Origin: Arthrobacter sp. SLBN-112
Lineage (GTDB): Bacteria; Actinomycetota; Actinomycetes; Actinomycetales; Micrococcaceae
Reading direction: 5' to 3'
Length of the DNA: 64,000 nucleotides
NCBI RefSeq assembly: GCF_030944625.1
Contig: NZ_JAUSXY010000001.1
Location: 2,356,001-2,420,000 of the forward strand
Shown here: one piece after another, positions 1 through 10,172 of the stretch
Numbering within the stretch: the first letter of the stretch is position 1
How the letters are laid out: the number at the start of each line of letters is the position of its first letter
Translations under genes and position numbers: made by a program
The notes under the pieces: model-generated
Told to the model about the DNA's origin: nothing
What the model saw: the letters and a program-made list of their open reading frames with translations, nothing else
The model's database searches: none

Positions 1-438
1 CTCCTCCATGGCTTCAAGGAGCGAGGCCTGGGTCTTGGGTGGCGTCCGGTTGATCTCGTCCGCGAGCAGGAGATTGGTGAACACCGGCCCCTCCCGGAAG
101 CTGAATTCGGACGTGTGGGCGTCGTAGACCAGCGAGCCGGTGACGTCGCCCGGCATCAGGTCCGGCGTGAACTGCACGCGTTTGGTGTCCAGGCTCAAGG
201 CCGAGGACAACGCCCGGACCAGCAGGGTCTTGGCCACGCCCGGGACGCCTTCCAGCAGCACGTGCCCCTGCGAAAGCAAGGCGATCAGGAGGCCCGTGAC
301 AGTTGCGTCCTGCCCCACCACTGCCTTTGCCACCTCGTGGCGGACAGCGAGGAGCGCCTGCCTCGCTGCGTCGTCGTTCTCTGAATTGCCGCCGCCCAAC
401 GAATTGAGGACCTGCGGTCCGCTGCTGTGTTCGCTCAT
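1..438 (-). CDS. MoxR family AAA+ ATPase (3' part outside window)
   Basis: The first 146 codons of a MoxR-type AAA+ ATPase lie on the minus strand and run off the window edge. The Walker A motif GVPGVAKT is at about residues 58-65 and the Walker B segment [15 protein letters not shown] at about 117-131, both typical of MoxR. Family members act as ATP-driven chaperones, usually next to DUF58, DUF4350 and DUF4129 membrane genes. The start ATG overlaps the expected stop of the upstream DUF4350 gene (ATGA). Because of a one-base frame disruption in that gene, the DUF4350 frame as deposited reads straight into moxR with no stop, so an automatic caller may give one fused protein. The separate start is preferred because the restored DUF4350 frame ends exactly there. 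Confidence 0.9.
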   Translation of the reverse strand, partial: MSEHSSGPQVLNSLGGGNSENDDAARQALLAVRHEVAKAVVGQDATVTGLLIALLSQGHVLLEGVPGVAKTLLVRALSSALSLDTKRVQFTPDLMPGDVTGSLVYDAHTSEFSFREGPVFTNLLLADEINRTPPKTQASLLEAMEE

Positions 439-1647
439 TGGGTCATGACCTCTTTCTCGAGTTTGTCCATGGCCTGTGACCAGGCCACCAGGCGGGCTTC
501 GGTTGCGGGGCGTTCGTTCACGAGCGTGCGCACGGTGGCCGGGATCCCTGCCCAGGAGCCGGGCCGCGGCGGCTACGAGGTCCTCGGCTCCGGCGCCGGG
601 GCCCAGCCGTAGTTTGGTGGAAAGCCGCGCCAGCATGCCGGCCCGCAGGTTGTCCCGGGCCTGGTCTATGGCACGCGAGTCCTGGTAGAGCCTGGCGCGT
701 CCTTCCGCGGTCTCAACGGCTTTGACCACCACCGGCAGCGGCTCGAATACCAAAGGCCCATGCCTGCGGCCGCGCCACACGATTGCCGTCACTGCCACCA
801 GGAGCAGCCAGGGCCCCAGGAACCGGGCCCAACCGGGTGCCAGGTCATCCAGGGTCTTCCCGTGGCCTGTCACCGTAACGTCCTCCAGCGAGGGCAGGTA
901 CCAAACGAGGTCCGGCGAGGGGCCGAGCAACCTGACCGCCAGCGCAGCGTTTCCCAGGTCGTCGAGCTTGTCGTTGCCCAGGACGGCCGTACTTCCCAGC
1001 ACCGCCGTCCGCTGGTCGCCGCTGATGGCGAGCATCCCGGCGGTTCCCGCTGCCCGGTAACAGGTGGTGCCGCCGTCGTACACGAATCCAGCCTGACCGG
1101 TTACCTGGCCCGCGGCGTTGGCGTCGGCCTGGCTGCACCTCGGGTCCAGGACAGGGATGGCGTCGGGCACAACGCCGGCCTGATGGATGCCGTTGTCCAG
1201 GGCGGCGAGGGTGTCCAGCCTGGGGGAGATGACTACCACGTGGTCCGCCGCCGCCGCCAGGGCCGAAAGCTGAGGCTTACCAAGGATGCCGTTCCTGTCG
1301 TAGATCAGGAGTGTGGGGGAGGAGCTTGACCGGAGGTCGGCCAGCGCCGCATCGAAGCGGCCCGGGGTGTGGATGGTCACGCCATGGCGGCCGAGGATTT
1401 GCGCGAGCGCCTTGCCGCCGTTGGGTCCGGCATTGTGGACGGAGAGGGGAACGGTGTCGCCCTTGGGTGCCAGTTGCGTTCCGATGATGAGTGCCAGCGC
1501 GGCAACGGCCACCACCGCCGCGGCCGCCAGGCCGCGGTGGTTCCGGATCCAAGCGAAGGGTCCGCGGCGCCGCGGACCGTGCCCGGTGGCAATCCCCGCT
1601 CCCGGGGCGTTTCGGCGGCCGGCGCCCGCCGCTGGCAACCCGGTCAT
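435..1647 (-). pseudogene. DUF4350 domain membrane protein, frameshifted near its 3' end
   Basis: A membrane protein of the DUF4350 type found in MoxR operons. It has one membrane segment at about residues 30-50 ([17 protein letters not shown]), a globular extracytoplasmic part, and a second membrane segment at about 275-290 ([16 protein letters not shown]). The start ATG overlaps the stop of the DUF4129 gene (ATGA at 1644-1647). The reading frame is normal to about residue 367 (LLGRDP). It then needs one base fewer in the C/G run at plus-strand 538-543 to continue as [18 protein letters not shown] and end with TGA at 435-437, overlapping the moxR start. The corrected length is 403 aa. As written, the frame instead fuses into moxR. 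A sequencing indel is the simplest explanation; the exact function is unknown. Confidence 0.82.
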
Positions 1648-2288
1648 GGCACGGGTGCCGTGCCATCGGAAGCGGAGGATGCGGGCTTCATGGCCTCCAG
1701 CCTGGTATCGAGTCCCGCCATTTCGTCGTACTGCCCGCTGCCGGCCGGCCGGTTTCCGTAGCGGATCCCGTCAAAGGTGGACGCTGCCCACTTCAGGGGC
1801 CCGGCTTCGGCCGCGAACTGGACGGACAGAGCCCGCGCCACTTCGTCTGCCGTCCTGCCGGGTTGAGGGTCCAGTACCGTGCGGTGTTCGGCGTTGCGGA
1901 CCACGGCACGGAAGCGGTCGACGACGGCGTCCCCCCAGTTTCCCGCCGCGGCCGCAGCTTCGGCGCGGGCACGGTAGTCCGTGGCTGCCAGCGGGGTTTC
2001 CTGCTCAAAGACGCCCTCGGCCTGCCGGGTGCGGGCGTTCAGCCGGGGGCGCGCAAGGATGATGGAGGCCGCGATGATCGCGGCAATGACGATGGCGATG
2101 GCGATCCCGGGGACCGACGGGGCGTCCCCGCGGGAGCCATCCAGGGATTGCAGCCAGTCCAGGAAGTTCCGCCACAGGGTGTCAAGCAAGGACGGGGCGG
2201 CATCCCGGTATTCCGGTTTGGCCAGCTCCTCAGCCGCCCATCGCCGTGCCTCTTCGGCGCCGGGAAGCACCGGCGGCTCAGCGGCCAT
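1644..2288 (-). CDS. DUF4129 domain-containing membrane protein
   Basis: A 214-aa protein with an N-terminal soluble stretch, one strong membrane helix at about residues 55-78 ([19 protein letters not shown]) and a C-terminal cytoplasmic DUF4129-like part. That part contains a helical region rich in Arg and Ala ([16 protein letters not shown]) and an ADEVARALS segment. The longer open frame upstream is a shadow of the neighbouring gene. The start MAAEPPV at 2288 is chosen because a GGGAG Shine-Dalgarno lies about 9 bases upstream and the overlap with the preceding gene is only 11 bases. It sits in a tightly packed minus-strand operon with the Pro/Gln-rich membrane protein upstream and DUF4350 and MoxR downstream, a conserved actinobacterial order. 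Its role is not established. Confidence 0.85.
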   Translation of the reverse strand: MAAEPPVLPGAEEARRWAAEELAKPEYRDAAPSLLDTLWRNFLDWLQSLDGSRGDAPSVPGIAIAIVIAAIIAASIILARPRLNARTRQAEGVFEQETPLAATDYRARAEAAAAAGNWGDAVVDRFRAVVRNAEHRTVLDPQPGRTADEVARALSVQFAAEAGPLKWAASTFDGIRYGNRPAGSGQYDEMAGLDTRLEAMKPASSASDGTAPVP

Positions 2289-3753
2289 AAGGCCAGGCTC
2301 CCGGCGCCTCGCCGTGCCCGGGGTACGGGGCGTTGGCTGCCGGCCGGGGTTCCCGGCCCGGGATGCCGTCAGGATCCGCCCCGGTCTCCGCCTGGCGCAG
2401 CAAGGTAATGTCAAGGCCGTCCTTGCGCATCCGCAAATCCATGTAGAGCAAGGCCATGACGGACGTCTGGAAAGCGACGCCCACCCCGCCGACCAAAGCG
2501 CCCACAACAGCGGTGACAATGCCCAGGACCACTGCCAGCGTGGCGTCTTGTCCGCTGCCGCCGTGTGGCGAGACGACGCCGGCCAGGACTGCCGGCAGGA
2601 GGCTCACCGGAATCAGGACCACCTGGCTGACGACACCGACCAGGATGGACACCACCAGGGTGATGCCAAGGATCCGCCACCAGTTGGCCCGGGTCAGCTC
2701 CCACGAACGCCGAAGCGCGGCGAAGACGCCAAGTTCTTCAATGACGACCGCGGCCGGTGCCACCATGAGCTTGATTCCCACCCAGGCGAAGACGGCGACG
2801 AAGCCCAGGACCAAGGGCACGGCAAAAAGGGACGCGGCGCCACGAACGTTGGAGAAGAAGAGCGCCAGGATGACGGCCAGCAGCACCAGGGCCGCAATTC
2901 CCGCTGCGACCAGCAGGGAAGCCAGCCCGATCAAGGCCCCGATCCTGGGCCGTGCCAGCGACATCATCCGACGGAAACCGGTAGGGCGGTTCAGGACGGA
3001 CCGGGCCACGGGCACCACCATGGCGCCTTGGAGGACGGCTGACAGGAACACGGACAGGATGGTCACCACGGCGGCGCCAGCCATCAGCCCGATGGCCATG
3101 GGCGTGATATCGCCGCGGGTGGCAGTGCGCGCCCACTCGCCGAGGGAGACGGCGGACGATGCACTCACGGCCGTGACCACGGCGGTGATGATCGCTGCCA
3201 GGGCCTGTGTCAGGAGGCCGGCCCCCACCATTGCCTTGGCATTGCGTCGCATCGCCTGGAACGAACCGTCCAGCACTTCGCCGAACATCAGCGGCCGCAA
3301 GGGAATGATGCCCGGCTTGGGGGGAGCGATGTAGCGCGGTTGACCGTAGGGCGGGCCGCCATAGGGCGCGCCGGAGTAGGGGGACCCGTTATACGGGCCG
3401 CCGTATCCGGGGGCTCCATAGGGTTGGCCACCATGTGGGGGTTGGCCGGGGTAGGGGCTGCCGTGCTGCGGGGTGCCCGGCTGTGGACCGTGTTGTTGCC
3501 ACTGGGGCGGCTGGGGCGGCTGTTGCCAGGACGGAGGCTGCTCCCAGGCCGGGGGCTGCTGCGCTGCTTGCGGCTGCTGTCCTGCCGGTGGCTGCCGGCC
3601 GGCCGGGGGTTCCCACGGCTGCTGCCAACCTGGCGGTTGCTGCCAACTTGGCGGCACCGGGCCGGGGCTGCCCCCGGCGGCTGATCCGCCGTCGTCAGTT
3701 CCATCGCCGGGCTCCTGCCGGGGCTCTCCGGACTCCGACTCTTGTGGTGACAC
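2278..3753 (-). CDS. Pro/Gln/Gly-rich multispanning membrane protein (glycerophosphoryl diester phosphodiesterase membrane-domain-like)
   Basis: A 491-aa protein. Residues 1-145 are a low-complexity tail rich in Pro, Gln, Gly and Tyr, with repeated WQQPP and PYGGPPYG-like motifs. The rest (about 160-450) has about six hydrophobic segments and the layout of the membrane domain often annotated as a glycerophosphoryl diester phosphodiesterase membrane domain. No catalytic GDPD domain is present, so an enzymatic role should not be assumed. The GTG start at 3753 has a strong GGGAGG ribosome-binding site 6-7 bases upstream. It is the first gene of the minus-strand operon with DUF4129, DUF4350 and MoxR, and is divergent from mtrA. 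The composition of the N-terminal tail suggests a disordered cytoplasmic region. Confidence 0.83.
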   Translation of the reverse strand: MSPQESESGEPRQEPGDGTDDGGSAAGGSPGPVPPSWQQPPGWQQPWEPPAGRQPPAGQQPQAAQQPPAWEQPPSWQQPPQPPQWQQHGPQPGTPQHGSPYPGQPPHGGQPYGAPGYGGPYNGSPYSGAPYGGPPYGQPRYIAPPKPGIIPLRPLMFGEVLDGSFQAMRRNAKAMVGAGLLTQALAAIITAVVTAVSASSAVSLGEWARTATRGDITPMAIGLMAGAAVVTILSVFLSAVLQGAMVVPVARSVLNRPTGFRRMMSLARPRIGALIGLASLLVAAGIAALVLLAVILALFFSNVRGAASLFAVPLVLGFVAVFAWVGIKLMVAPAAVVIEELGVFAALRRSWELTRANWWRILGITLVVSILVGVVSQVVLIPVSLLPAVLAGVVSPHGGSGQDATLAVVLGIVTAVVGALVGGVGVAFQTSVMALLYMDLRMRKDGLDITLLRQAETGADPDGIPGREPRPAANAPYPGHGEAPGAWPYGR

Positions 3754-3933
3754 TGATTTCCTCCCCCAATACCAGTACGCCTGCCGCCCGCGCGCTGCAC
3801 CGTCGAAAGGTGCCTGCGGGCAGCGCAGGGCATGACCCCAAGACTATAGTTCCGGCGTCGGACGGCCTAGTGCCCCGCCATGCCGGAAGCCGCTGAACAG
3901 GACAAAGCCATCCTGATAAGGGAATATATAACT

Positions 3934-4609
3934 ATGAAGGCACGCATTCTGGTTGTAGATGATGACGAAGCGCTGGCCGAGATGATTGGAATTGTCCTCC
4001 GGAATGACGGCTTCGAGCCGGTCTTTTGCGCCGACGGCGCCCCAGGCATTGGACGTTTTCCGGTCTTCGCGGCCGGACCTGGTCCTGCTTGACCTCATGC
4101 TTCCCGGCATGGACGGTATTGAAGTTTGCCGCCAGGTCCGTGCCGAATCCGACGTTCCCATCGTCATGCTGACCGCTAAATCCGATACCTCCGACGTCGT
4201 CCGCGGCCTCGAATCCGGCGCTGACGACTACGTGCCGAAGCCCTTCAAACCGGCCGAACTGGTGGCGCGCGTGCGTGCCCGCCTCCGCCCCGGGGACCAG
4301 AAGGCGCCCGAGACCCTTCGCATCGCGGACATCACCATCGACGTCGCGGGCCACACCGTCAGCAGGGGCAGCGACCGGATCTCGCTGACCCCGCTGGAAT
4401 TCGACCTCCTTGTGGCACTGGCACGCAAGCCCTGGCAGGTCTTCACGCGGGAACTGCTGCTGGAGCAGGTCTGGGGCTACCGGCACGCCGCTGATACCCG
4501 CCTGGTCAACGTCCATGTCCAGCGGTTGCGGTCCAAGATCGAGCAGGACCCGGAAGCCCCGGAAGTCGTTTTGACGGTGCGTGGTGTCGGCTACAAAGCA
4601 GGGGTCTGA
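3934..4609 (+). pseudogene. mtrA: MtrA response regulator, frameshifted (probable indel)
   Basis: OmpR/PhoB-class response regulator of the MtrAB system, which in actinobacteria controls cell-wall homeostasis and division. The receiver domain begins MKARILVVDDDEALAEM. The acidic pocket is D9-D11 and, after frame correction, the phospho-acceptor is D53 in LLDLMLPGMDG. The C-terminal winged helix includes LTPLEFDLL and VWGYRHAADTRLVNVHVQRLR. The frame is open to FCADGA (residue 36), then a run of four C at 4040-4043 shifts it by +1. Removing one C gives FCADGAQALDVFRSS and a 224-aa product. As written, the gene would encode a short truncated receiver. Loss of MtrA would be surprising with mtrB and lpqB intact downstream, so a sequence error is favoured. 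Confidence 0.93.
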
Positions 4610-6521
4610 CCCCGCCGCGCAGGACGGGGGGCCTGACCGGAACGTCGCGGCCTCCGGGGAGGCGCCGGCAGCCGGTGCCGGACAGCACGGCAGCGCCGAA
4701 GAAGGCCGGTCCGGGCTCGCGGAGGCCTCACCTCCGGGCCTGCCGCACGTGGTGTTCCGCGCAAGGATCTGGCAGCGGCGCGCCCTGATCGTAACCTTGC
4801 GCGTGGTCAGGCTGGTGCGTACCGGTGTGGTGCGGTTCCTTCCCGGCCTCCGGTACCTCGGCCGGGCCCTGCAAAAGCGGTGGCGCCGTTCCTTGCAGTT
4901 CCGGACGGTCCTGACCACGTTGATGCTTGCCGTGACCTCATTTGCCGTGGTGGGCGCCTACCTGTCCAACCAGATTGCCAACAACCTCTTCCAGGAGCGG
5001 CTGACCCAGGCGGAGTCGGAGACTCGCTATAACGTCAAGCAGGTGCAGGACACGTTCGACGGCGCGCAGGTCACCGACCAATCCAGCGTGATCACCCTGG
5101 TTTCGGACACGCTCAGCGCGGTGGAGGGCAGGGGGTCGGTCATCCAGCGGCGCTACGTCTTTGAGGCGATGCCCAACCAGACCAAGCCCCGCAACCGCTG
5201 GGTGGAGTCCCGCGCCTCTGACCAGCTGACCGTCAGCGTCATCCCGCCAGACCTGCGCAAGGCAGTCCAGGAATCGGGCAAGGAACAGTTCTGGGCGTCC
5301 ACCGTTATTCCGGTGGGCACCGAGGACCGGCCAGGAATCGCCGTCGGAAACAAGGTGACCTTCAACGGCACCGTCTATGAGCTTTACCTTATTTACGACC
5401 TGAACACGGCTCAGCAGACGCTGAATGAGATCCAAAGCGTCCTGTGGGCGGGCGGCGCGGTCCTGGTGCTCCTGATCGGCGCCGTCGCCTGGTACGTCAC
5501 CCGCAACGTGGTCAGCCCGGTCAGCCACGCCGCCATGGTGTCGGAGAAACTGGCAGCCGGGCAACTGCAGGAACGCATGGTGGTCCGGGGCGAGGACGAA
5601 GTGGCCCGGCTCGGCGCCTCGTTCAACCACATGGCAGCCAGCCTGCAGGAACAGATCACCCAGCTGGCCACCCTCTCGCAGATGCAGCAGCGCTTTGTCT
5701 CCGACGTCTCGCACGAGCTTCGTACTCCCCTGACTACGGTGCGCATGGCGGCCGAAGTCCTGTACGACGCGCGCGACGATTTCGACCCCATCAACAAGCG
5801 TTCGGCGGAGTTGCTCTACAACCAGGTGGAGCGTTTCCAGTCCCTCCTCTCGGACCTGCTTGAGATCAGCCGCTTCGACGCCGGCGTGGCAGTGCTGGAC
5901 GCCGAGCCCGAGGACCTGCTCCAGGTCATTGCGCACGTCATCGAAGGCGCGGCGCCGGTGGCGGCCGAGTACGGTTCGGAAATCATCTTCGCCGCCCCCG
6001 AAGGCGCCATGGTGGTGGAAATGGATGCCCGCCGGATCGACAGGATTTTGCGGAACCTGATCCTGAACGCAGTGGAACACGGTGAGGGCAGGCCGGTGAC
6101 GGTGACGGTCGCGGCCAACGATACGGCCGTTGGAGTTTCGGTGCGGGATCACGGCATCGGCATGGACCCGGCGGAGGCTGCCCGCGTCTTCGACAGGTTC
6201 TGGCGCGCGGATCCGGCCCGCGCCCGGACGACGGGAGGCAGTGGACTGGGCCTGTCCATCGCCATGGAGGACACCAAACTGCACCACGGCTGGCTGCAGG
6301 CCTGGGGCAGGAAGGGCAGCGGGGCAAACTTCCGCCTGACCCTGCCGTTGCGCCAGGAGGACGGGATCACCGAGTCTCCGGTGCAGCTTGAGCCCAAGGA
6401 CGTCACTATTCCGGGGGCGCCAGGGAGCATTCCCGCAGAACAGGACAACAAGAACATGCTGGTGCTGCGGACAGACACCGTCAGGCCAGCTCCGTCGCGG
6501 GCACCCGAGGAGACACCATGA
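4581..6521 (+). CDS. mtrB: MtrB sensor histidine kinase
   Basis: HAMP-containing sensor kinase, partner of MtrA. A variable N-terminal tail of about 110 residues precedes the first membrane helix ([19 protein letters not shown]). An extracytoplasmic sensor region follows, then a second helix at about 285-305 ([18 protein letters not shown]), a HAMP linker, and the HisKA H-box ([13 protein letters not shown]). The HATPase domain has the N-box [14 protein letters not shown] and glycine boxes DHGIGMD and GGSGLGLS. The 646-aa frame uses a GTG that overlaps the end of mtrA by 29 bases. No clear ribosome-binding site is visible there, so the exact start is uncertain. Its stop overlaps the lpqB start (ATGA), giving a translationally coupled mtrA-mtrB-lpqB operon, the standard actinobacterial order. 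Confidence 0.94.
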   Translation: MVSATKQGSDPAAQDGGPDRNVAASGEAPAAGAGQHGSAEEGRSGLAEASPPGLPHVVFRARIWQRRALIVTLRVVRLVRTGVVRFLPGLRYLGRALQKRWRRSLQFRTVLTTLMLAVTSFAVVGAYLSNQIANNLFQERLTQAESETRYNVKQVQDTFDGAQVTDQSSVITLVSDTLSAVEGRGSVIQRRYVFEAMPNQTKPRNRWVESRASDQLTVSVIPPDLRKAVQESGKEQFWASTVIPVGTEDRPGIAVGNKVTFNGTVYELYLIYDLNTAQQTLNEIQSVLWAGGAVLVLLIGAVAWYVTRNVVSPVSHAAMVSEKLAAGQLQERMVVRGEDEVARLGASFNHMAASLQEQITQLATLSQMQQRFVSDVSHELRTPLTTVRMAAEVLYDARDDFDPINKRSAELLYNQVERFQSLLSDLLEISRFDAGVAVLDAEPEDLLQVIAHVIEGAAPVAAEYGSEIIFAAPEGAMVVEMDARRIDRILRNLILNAVEHGEGRPVTVTVAANDTAVGVSVRDHGIGMDPAEAARVFDRFWRADPARARTTGGSGLGLSIAMEDTKLHHGWLQAWGRKGSGANFRLTLPLRQEDGITESPVQLEPKDVTIPGAPGSIPAEQDNKNMLVLRTDTVRPAPSRAPEETP

Positions 6522-8233
6522 TGCGCCGAGGGCGCCACGCGCAGTACCCGGCGGCCTTCCTGGCGCTGCTGATCGTCCTCCTGTCAGGGTGCGCCCGGAT
6601 CCCCACGTCCGGCCCGGTGGGAAAGAGCAGCGAAAGCAGCGCGGGAAACGTCAGCGCACCGGTGTTCCTTCCTGCAGCGCCGCAGCCAGGCGCGTCGCCG
6701 GAGACGATCATCGACTACTTCTACCGGGCAGGCAGCGGCTACGAGGACGACTATGCCGTGGCCCGCCAGTACCTGACCCAGGCATCGGCGGTGTCCTGGA
6801 AGCCCGATAAGCGGGCCCTGGTGTACCGGGAAGCGCGGGTCGTGCCGACAGGCGCCGAAAACGTCTACAACTATGAGCTCGATGTTGCCTACACCGTGGA
6901 CGCCGACGGCATAGCCACCCAGTCACCGCCAGGAACCGTGGAGCGGATTCCCGTCACCGTGACGCAGGTGGACGGCGAGTGGCGGATCTCCGCGATCCCG
7001 GACGGAACCGCCATTGCCGAGGAAACCTTCAAAGTGATCTACGGCGCCTACCCGATCTATTTCTACGACCCCACGTTCACCTATGCGGTCCCGGACGTCC
7101 GGTGGTTCCTGAAGAACAAGACGGTCAAGGCCATGACCAGTGCCCTGCTGGCCGGGCCTGCTCCCTACCTGCGCGGGGCCGTAGTCAGCGCTTTTCCTTC
7201 CGGGATCAAGCTTGCCCGTGAATCGGTGCCGGTGGTGTCCGGAGCTGCCCAGGTTGATTTGGCGGCAAAGGAGCTGACGGAAACATCAGCCGAAGACCGG
7301 CTCCGCATGCAGATGCAGCTGACCCTGACGTTCCGCACCCAGCCCGACGTGGTCAATGTGGAACTGCGCGCCAACCAGGACCTGGTGCGCGTGGAGGACA
7401 ACGGTTCGGTACTTCCCCCGGTGCTGGATAAGACAGTGCCGTCCCGCCAGATTGCCATCAGTGGCGGCGAGCTGGTGCGCTACGAGAACAACCGGGTTTC
7501 CCCATTGCCGGACATGCAGCCGGTGTCCGCCCTCAACCCCCGGTTCCCCGCAGAATCGCCGGTGTCCCAGGCTGCCGCCTTCCTCAATGAAGAACGCACC
7601 ACCCTCTACAGCATCACCCCGGGCCAGCCCGCCCGTGCCCTGACCACCCGGAGCACCCTCAGCCGTCCGTCCTTCAGTATTAACGACTGGGTGTGGACGG
7701 CCGGCCCTGGTGCCACCGGGGCAACCGAGGTGGTGGCGTTCCGCCCCGGCGGAGTGGCTGAAGGCGCCCCGGTCCCTTCCGTGACACTGGCGCCGTCGTG
7801 GCTTGCCGGCCGCACGGTGAAGGAATTCCGGATCTCGCGCGACGGCGTGCGCGCCCTGGTGATTTCCGAACAGAACGGCAAATCCAAAGTGCAGGTGGCG
7901 GGCGTGATCCGCGGCAGCGATGGCACGCCACGCGAACTGACGGCGCCCATCACCCTGGTCACCGCCACCGATCCGGACCAGGGGGTTTGGGTCAACAGCA
8001 CCACGATCGCCGTGATGAAGGCGGCAGCCGGCTCAAACGTCACGCCTGAGCTGCTGTCCCTCACCTCCGGTCAGCCGCAGCAGCTTGCCCCCTGGCCGGG
8101 CGTGGTGTCCATCAGTGCCGGCAACGGCGCCGATGACATTTACGTGCAATCCGGGGAAGGGATTTTCCAGCGCCTGGGCAATGGCTGGTCACCGCAAATC
8201 AAGGGCCCGGTCGATCCCTCGTTCCCGGGGTGA
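6518..8233 (+). CDS. lpqB: LpqB lipoprotein, MtrAB accessory protein
   Basis: A 571-aa secreted lipoprotein. The N-terminus has basic residues, a hydrophobic core and a lipobox LLSGC with the lipidated Cys at about residue 25. The middle carries GerMN-like modules (about 60-330) and the C-terminal half is the LpqB beta-propeller-like domain (about 330-571). In mycobacteria LpqB interacts with the extracellular part of MtrB and tunes MtrA phosphorylation. The start ATG overlaps the mtrB stop (ATGA). A second in-frame ATG follows immediately, so the start could be one codon later. No frame problem is seen here, unlike in mtrA. The downstream gap to the ComF-like gene holds an inverted repeat. 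Confidence 0.95.
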   Translation: MMRRGRHAQYPAAFLALLIVLLSGCARIPTSGPVGKSSESSAGNVSAPVFLPAAPQPGASPETIIDYFYRAGSGYEDDYAVARQYLTQASAVSWKPDKRALVYREARVVPTGAENVYNYELDVAYTVDADGIATQSPPGTVERIPVTVTQVDGEWRISAIPDGTAIAEETFKVIYGAYPIYFYDPTFTYAVPDVRWFLKNKTVKAMTSALLAGPAPYLRGAVVSAFPSGIKLARESVPVVSGAAQVDLAAKELTETSAEDRLRMQMQLTLTFRTQPDVVNVELRANQDLVRVEDNGSVLPPVLDKTVPSRQIAISGGELVRYENNRVSPLPDMQPVSALNPRFPAESPVSQAAAFLNEERTTLYSITPGQPARALTTRSTLSRPSFSINDWVWTAGPGATGATEVVAFRPGGVAEGAPVPSVTLAPSWLAGRTVKEFRISRDGVRALVISEQNGKSKVQVAGVIRGSDGTPRELTAPITLVTATDPDQGVWVNSTTIAVMKAAAGSNVTPELLSLTSGQPQQLAPWPGVVSISAGNGADDIYVQSGEGIFQRLGNGWSPQIKGPVDPSFPG

Positions 8234-8235
8234 AG

Positions 8236-8281
8236 CCGGGCGGTCCGCGGCCCTACGGATATCCACATGGGGCCGCCCGGG
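8236..8281. repeat. Inverted repeat after lpqB, possible transcript-end structure
   Basis: The arms CCGGGCGG and CCGCCCGG lie just downstream of the lpqB stop and enclose a roughly 30-base spacer that can itself pair partly. There is no T-run after it, so it is not a canonical intrinsic terminator. It may stabilise the mRNA end or be a Rho-assisted stop. Confidence 0.4.
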
Positions 8282-8319
8282 CCTTACCCGGACGGTAACC
8301 GGCCGGCAATAGTGGAACG

Positions 8320-9237
8320 GTGAACGGCCCCACACATCCAGTCGGCGCAGCCCGGTCCCTTGGCGGGGAACCCGGGCGTGATCCTGACCTTCATCCGCCC
8401 CCGCGGTGGGCGGCAAAGCACAGGGCGGAACAAACCAGTCCCTTCTTTCGGCTTTTCGACTGGGTGGCCGGGGCCGCGGACGAACTCCTGGCCCTGGCGA
8501 TTCCGGTGGACTGCGTGTGCTGCGGGGCAGAAGACAGGGCACTCTGCGCAGCCTGCAGCAGCCGTATCCGCCACCTGACCCGGCAGCCGTTCCGGGCGGA
8601 GGGCGGTGCCCCCGCGCTGATGGATGTGGCCGGGGCCATCCTGCTCCCCGTGGTGGCGGCCGGCGTCTATCGGGAAGAGCTGGCGCAGGGGCTGCTCTCG
8701 TTCAAGCGGCACGGCCAGCACCAGCTCGGTGAAAGCCTGGCCCGGGCTTTGGCCTCGGCAGTCCGGGCGGCAACACGGGACGGTGACGGGTTCCTGCTGG
8801 TCCCGGTCCCCACCAGCACGGCGGCTTACGTTAACCGGGGTTTCAGTCCGGTCCACTTGCTCCTCAAGGAGGCGGCCGGGCACTTGCCGGGCGCCGTCGT
8901 CGTCGATGTCCTGCGGAAGGTCCGGCCGCCGGGGGCCCAAACGCCTGTGTGGCCAGGACGGCCGGGCGGCCAGAAGGGCCTGGGCAGGGGAGCCCGCTCA
9001 CAGCGGGTGAGGGGGTCCATGCGGGTCAGCTTCCGCTCCCGTCCAGCGGTTGCCGGGAGGTCCTGCATCATCGTCGACGACGTCCTGACAACGGGTGCCA
9101 CGATCGGCGAAGCAGCCCGTGCGCTGCATCAGGCCGGGGCCAAGGTGAGGGGCGCCGTCGTGCTTGCCGCGACACGCCCGCCCGATGCTGCGGAACCCGC
9201 CGGCGCCTCCCGCGCGGGGCCGCCGAAGCAACCATGA
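8320..9237 (+). CDS. ComF family protein (phosphoribosyltransferase-like)
   Basis: A 305-aa ComF-like protein. The N-terminal part carries a Cys-rich zinc-ribbon-like segment (VDCVCCGAEDRALCAACSSR, about residues 64-83). A middle segment with LLSFKRHGQHQLG is typical of ComF. The C-terminal phosphoribosyltransferase fold contains the PRPP-loop-like IIVDDVLTTGATI at about 247-259. In competent bacteria ComF is linked to DNA uptake; in actinobacteria its substrate is unknown. The start is a GTG at 8320, with no strong ribosome-binding site. The Arg-rich insertion before the PRPP loop (about 208-235) is unusual but stays in frame. It sits between lpqB and hpf, as in many actinobacteria. Confidence 0.88.
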   Translation: MNGPTHPVGAARSLGGEPGRDPDLHPPPRWAAKHRAEQTSPFFRLFDWVAGAADELLALAIPVDCVCCGAEDRALCAACSSRIRHLTRQPFRAEGGAPALMDVAGAILLPVVAAGVYREELAQGLLSFKRHGQHQLGESLARALASAVRAATRDGDGFLLVPVPTSTAAYVNRGFSPVHLLLKEAAGHLPGAVVVDVLRKVRPPGAQTPVWPGRPGGQKGLGRGARSQRVRGSMRVSFRSRPAVAGRSCIIVDDVLTTGATIGEAARALHQAGAKVRGAVVLAATRPPDAAEPAGASRAGPPKQP

Positions 9238-9415
9238 CTTAGAAAAAAATAAACCGGGAAAGGATGAATAACAGGTGGCTATGAACTAACGTCGAAGGTG
9301 GGTACCAAGAACAGAATGTACCTTTCGATGGCGGCTCGGAGAGGGGCTCGACTGTCAGACAGCCCGGCCCACGGAAGTGCCGCCGTCGTGTCACCGAAGT
9401 CATTTGGAGGGCACC

Positions 9416-10141
9416 ATGGAGTTTATGATCAGCGGACGAAATCTGACCGTTTCAGACCGGTTCCGCGAATATGCCGGGGAAAAGATCGCAAAAATCGAAT
9501 CGCTGGGTGACAAGGTCCAGCGTGTCGACGCGAAAGTCTCCAAGGAGACCAATGCCCGGCAAACCGGCGACCAGCTGACCGTAGAGGTGACAGTCCTGGG
9601 CCGCGGACCCGTAATCCGTGCCGAAGCGAGCGCCGCAGACAAATTTGCTGCCTTTGACCTCGCCTACAACAAACTGCTTGAGCGGCTTCGCCGGGCCAAG
9701 GACCGCAAGAAGGTCCACCACGGGCGCCACACCCCCAAGGCCGTTCGCGAGGCCACCGCGTCGCTTGAACCCGCCAGTGCGCACGAGCCGCTGTACCTTG
9801 AGGCGAACCACCGGGATGAAACCGTGCAGGCCGCGGACAACAAGTCCCCCTACGATGTCGACAACGACATCCCGGCAGGAAACTCACCGGTGCTGATCCG
9901 GCGAAAGGTCTTTCCCGCGGCATCGCTCTCCCTTGACGATGCTGTGGACAACATGGAACTCGTCGGGCACGACTTCTATCTCTTCGTGGACAAAGCCACC
10001 AACACGCCCTCCGTCGTGTACCGCCGCCGTGGCTGGACCTACGGGGTCATCACCCTGGACCACGAATGCGAGCCCGGAGACACCATCGTGGAGGAAAAGA
10101 TCCTCGCCTACCGCTCCGACGACGCACCCGCCAACGCCTAA
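9416..10141 (+). CDS. hpf: Long-form ribosome hibernation promoting factor
   Basis: A 241-aa long HPF. The N-terminal RaiA/YfiA domain (about 1-105: MEFMISGRNLTVSDRFREYA) is followed by a linker. A C-terminal dimerisation domain (about 180-235) includes LVGHDFYLFVDKAT and VVYRRRGWTYGVI. Long HPF binds the 30S subunit and drives 100S ribosome dimers in stationary phase or stress. The start at 9416 is fixed by a GGAGG motif six bases upstream and by homology; the longer open frame begins in the leader. The 178-base upstream gap should hold its promoter, but none was assigned with confidence. Confidence 0.95.
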   Translation: MEFMISGRNLTVSDRFREYAGEKIAKIESLGDKVQRVDAKVSKETNARQTGDQLTVEVTVLGRGPVIRAEASAADKFAAFDLAYNKLLERLRRAKDRKKVHHGRHTPKAVREATASLEPASAHEPLYLEANHRDETVQAADNKSPYDVDNDIPAGNSPVLIRRKVFPAASLSLDDAVDNMELVGHDFYLFVDKATNTPSVVYRRRGWTYGVITLDHECEPGDTIVEEKILAYRSDDAPANA

Positions 10142-10172
10142 AGTGGATTCCGCCACCACTTGAGAGGACTGA

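Noticed and set aside
4030..4050. Programmed ribosomal frameshift in mtrA
   Set aside because: The CCCC run is not a known efficient slippery site, there is no stimulatory structure or stop at the site, and other genes in the window show similar one-base breaks; an indel is simpler.
4938..6287. A 449-aa open frame antisense to mtrB
   Set aside because: Shadow frame. mtrB on the other strand has all kinase boxes in order.
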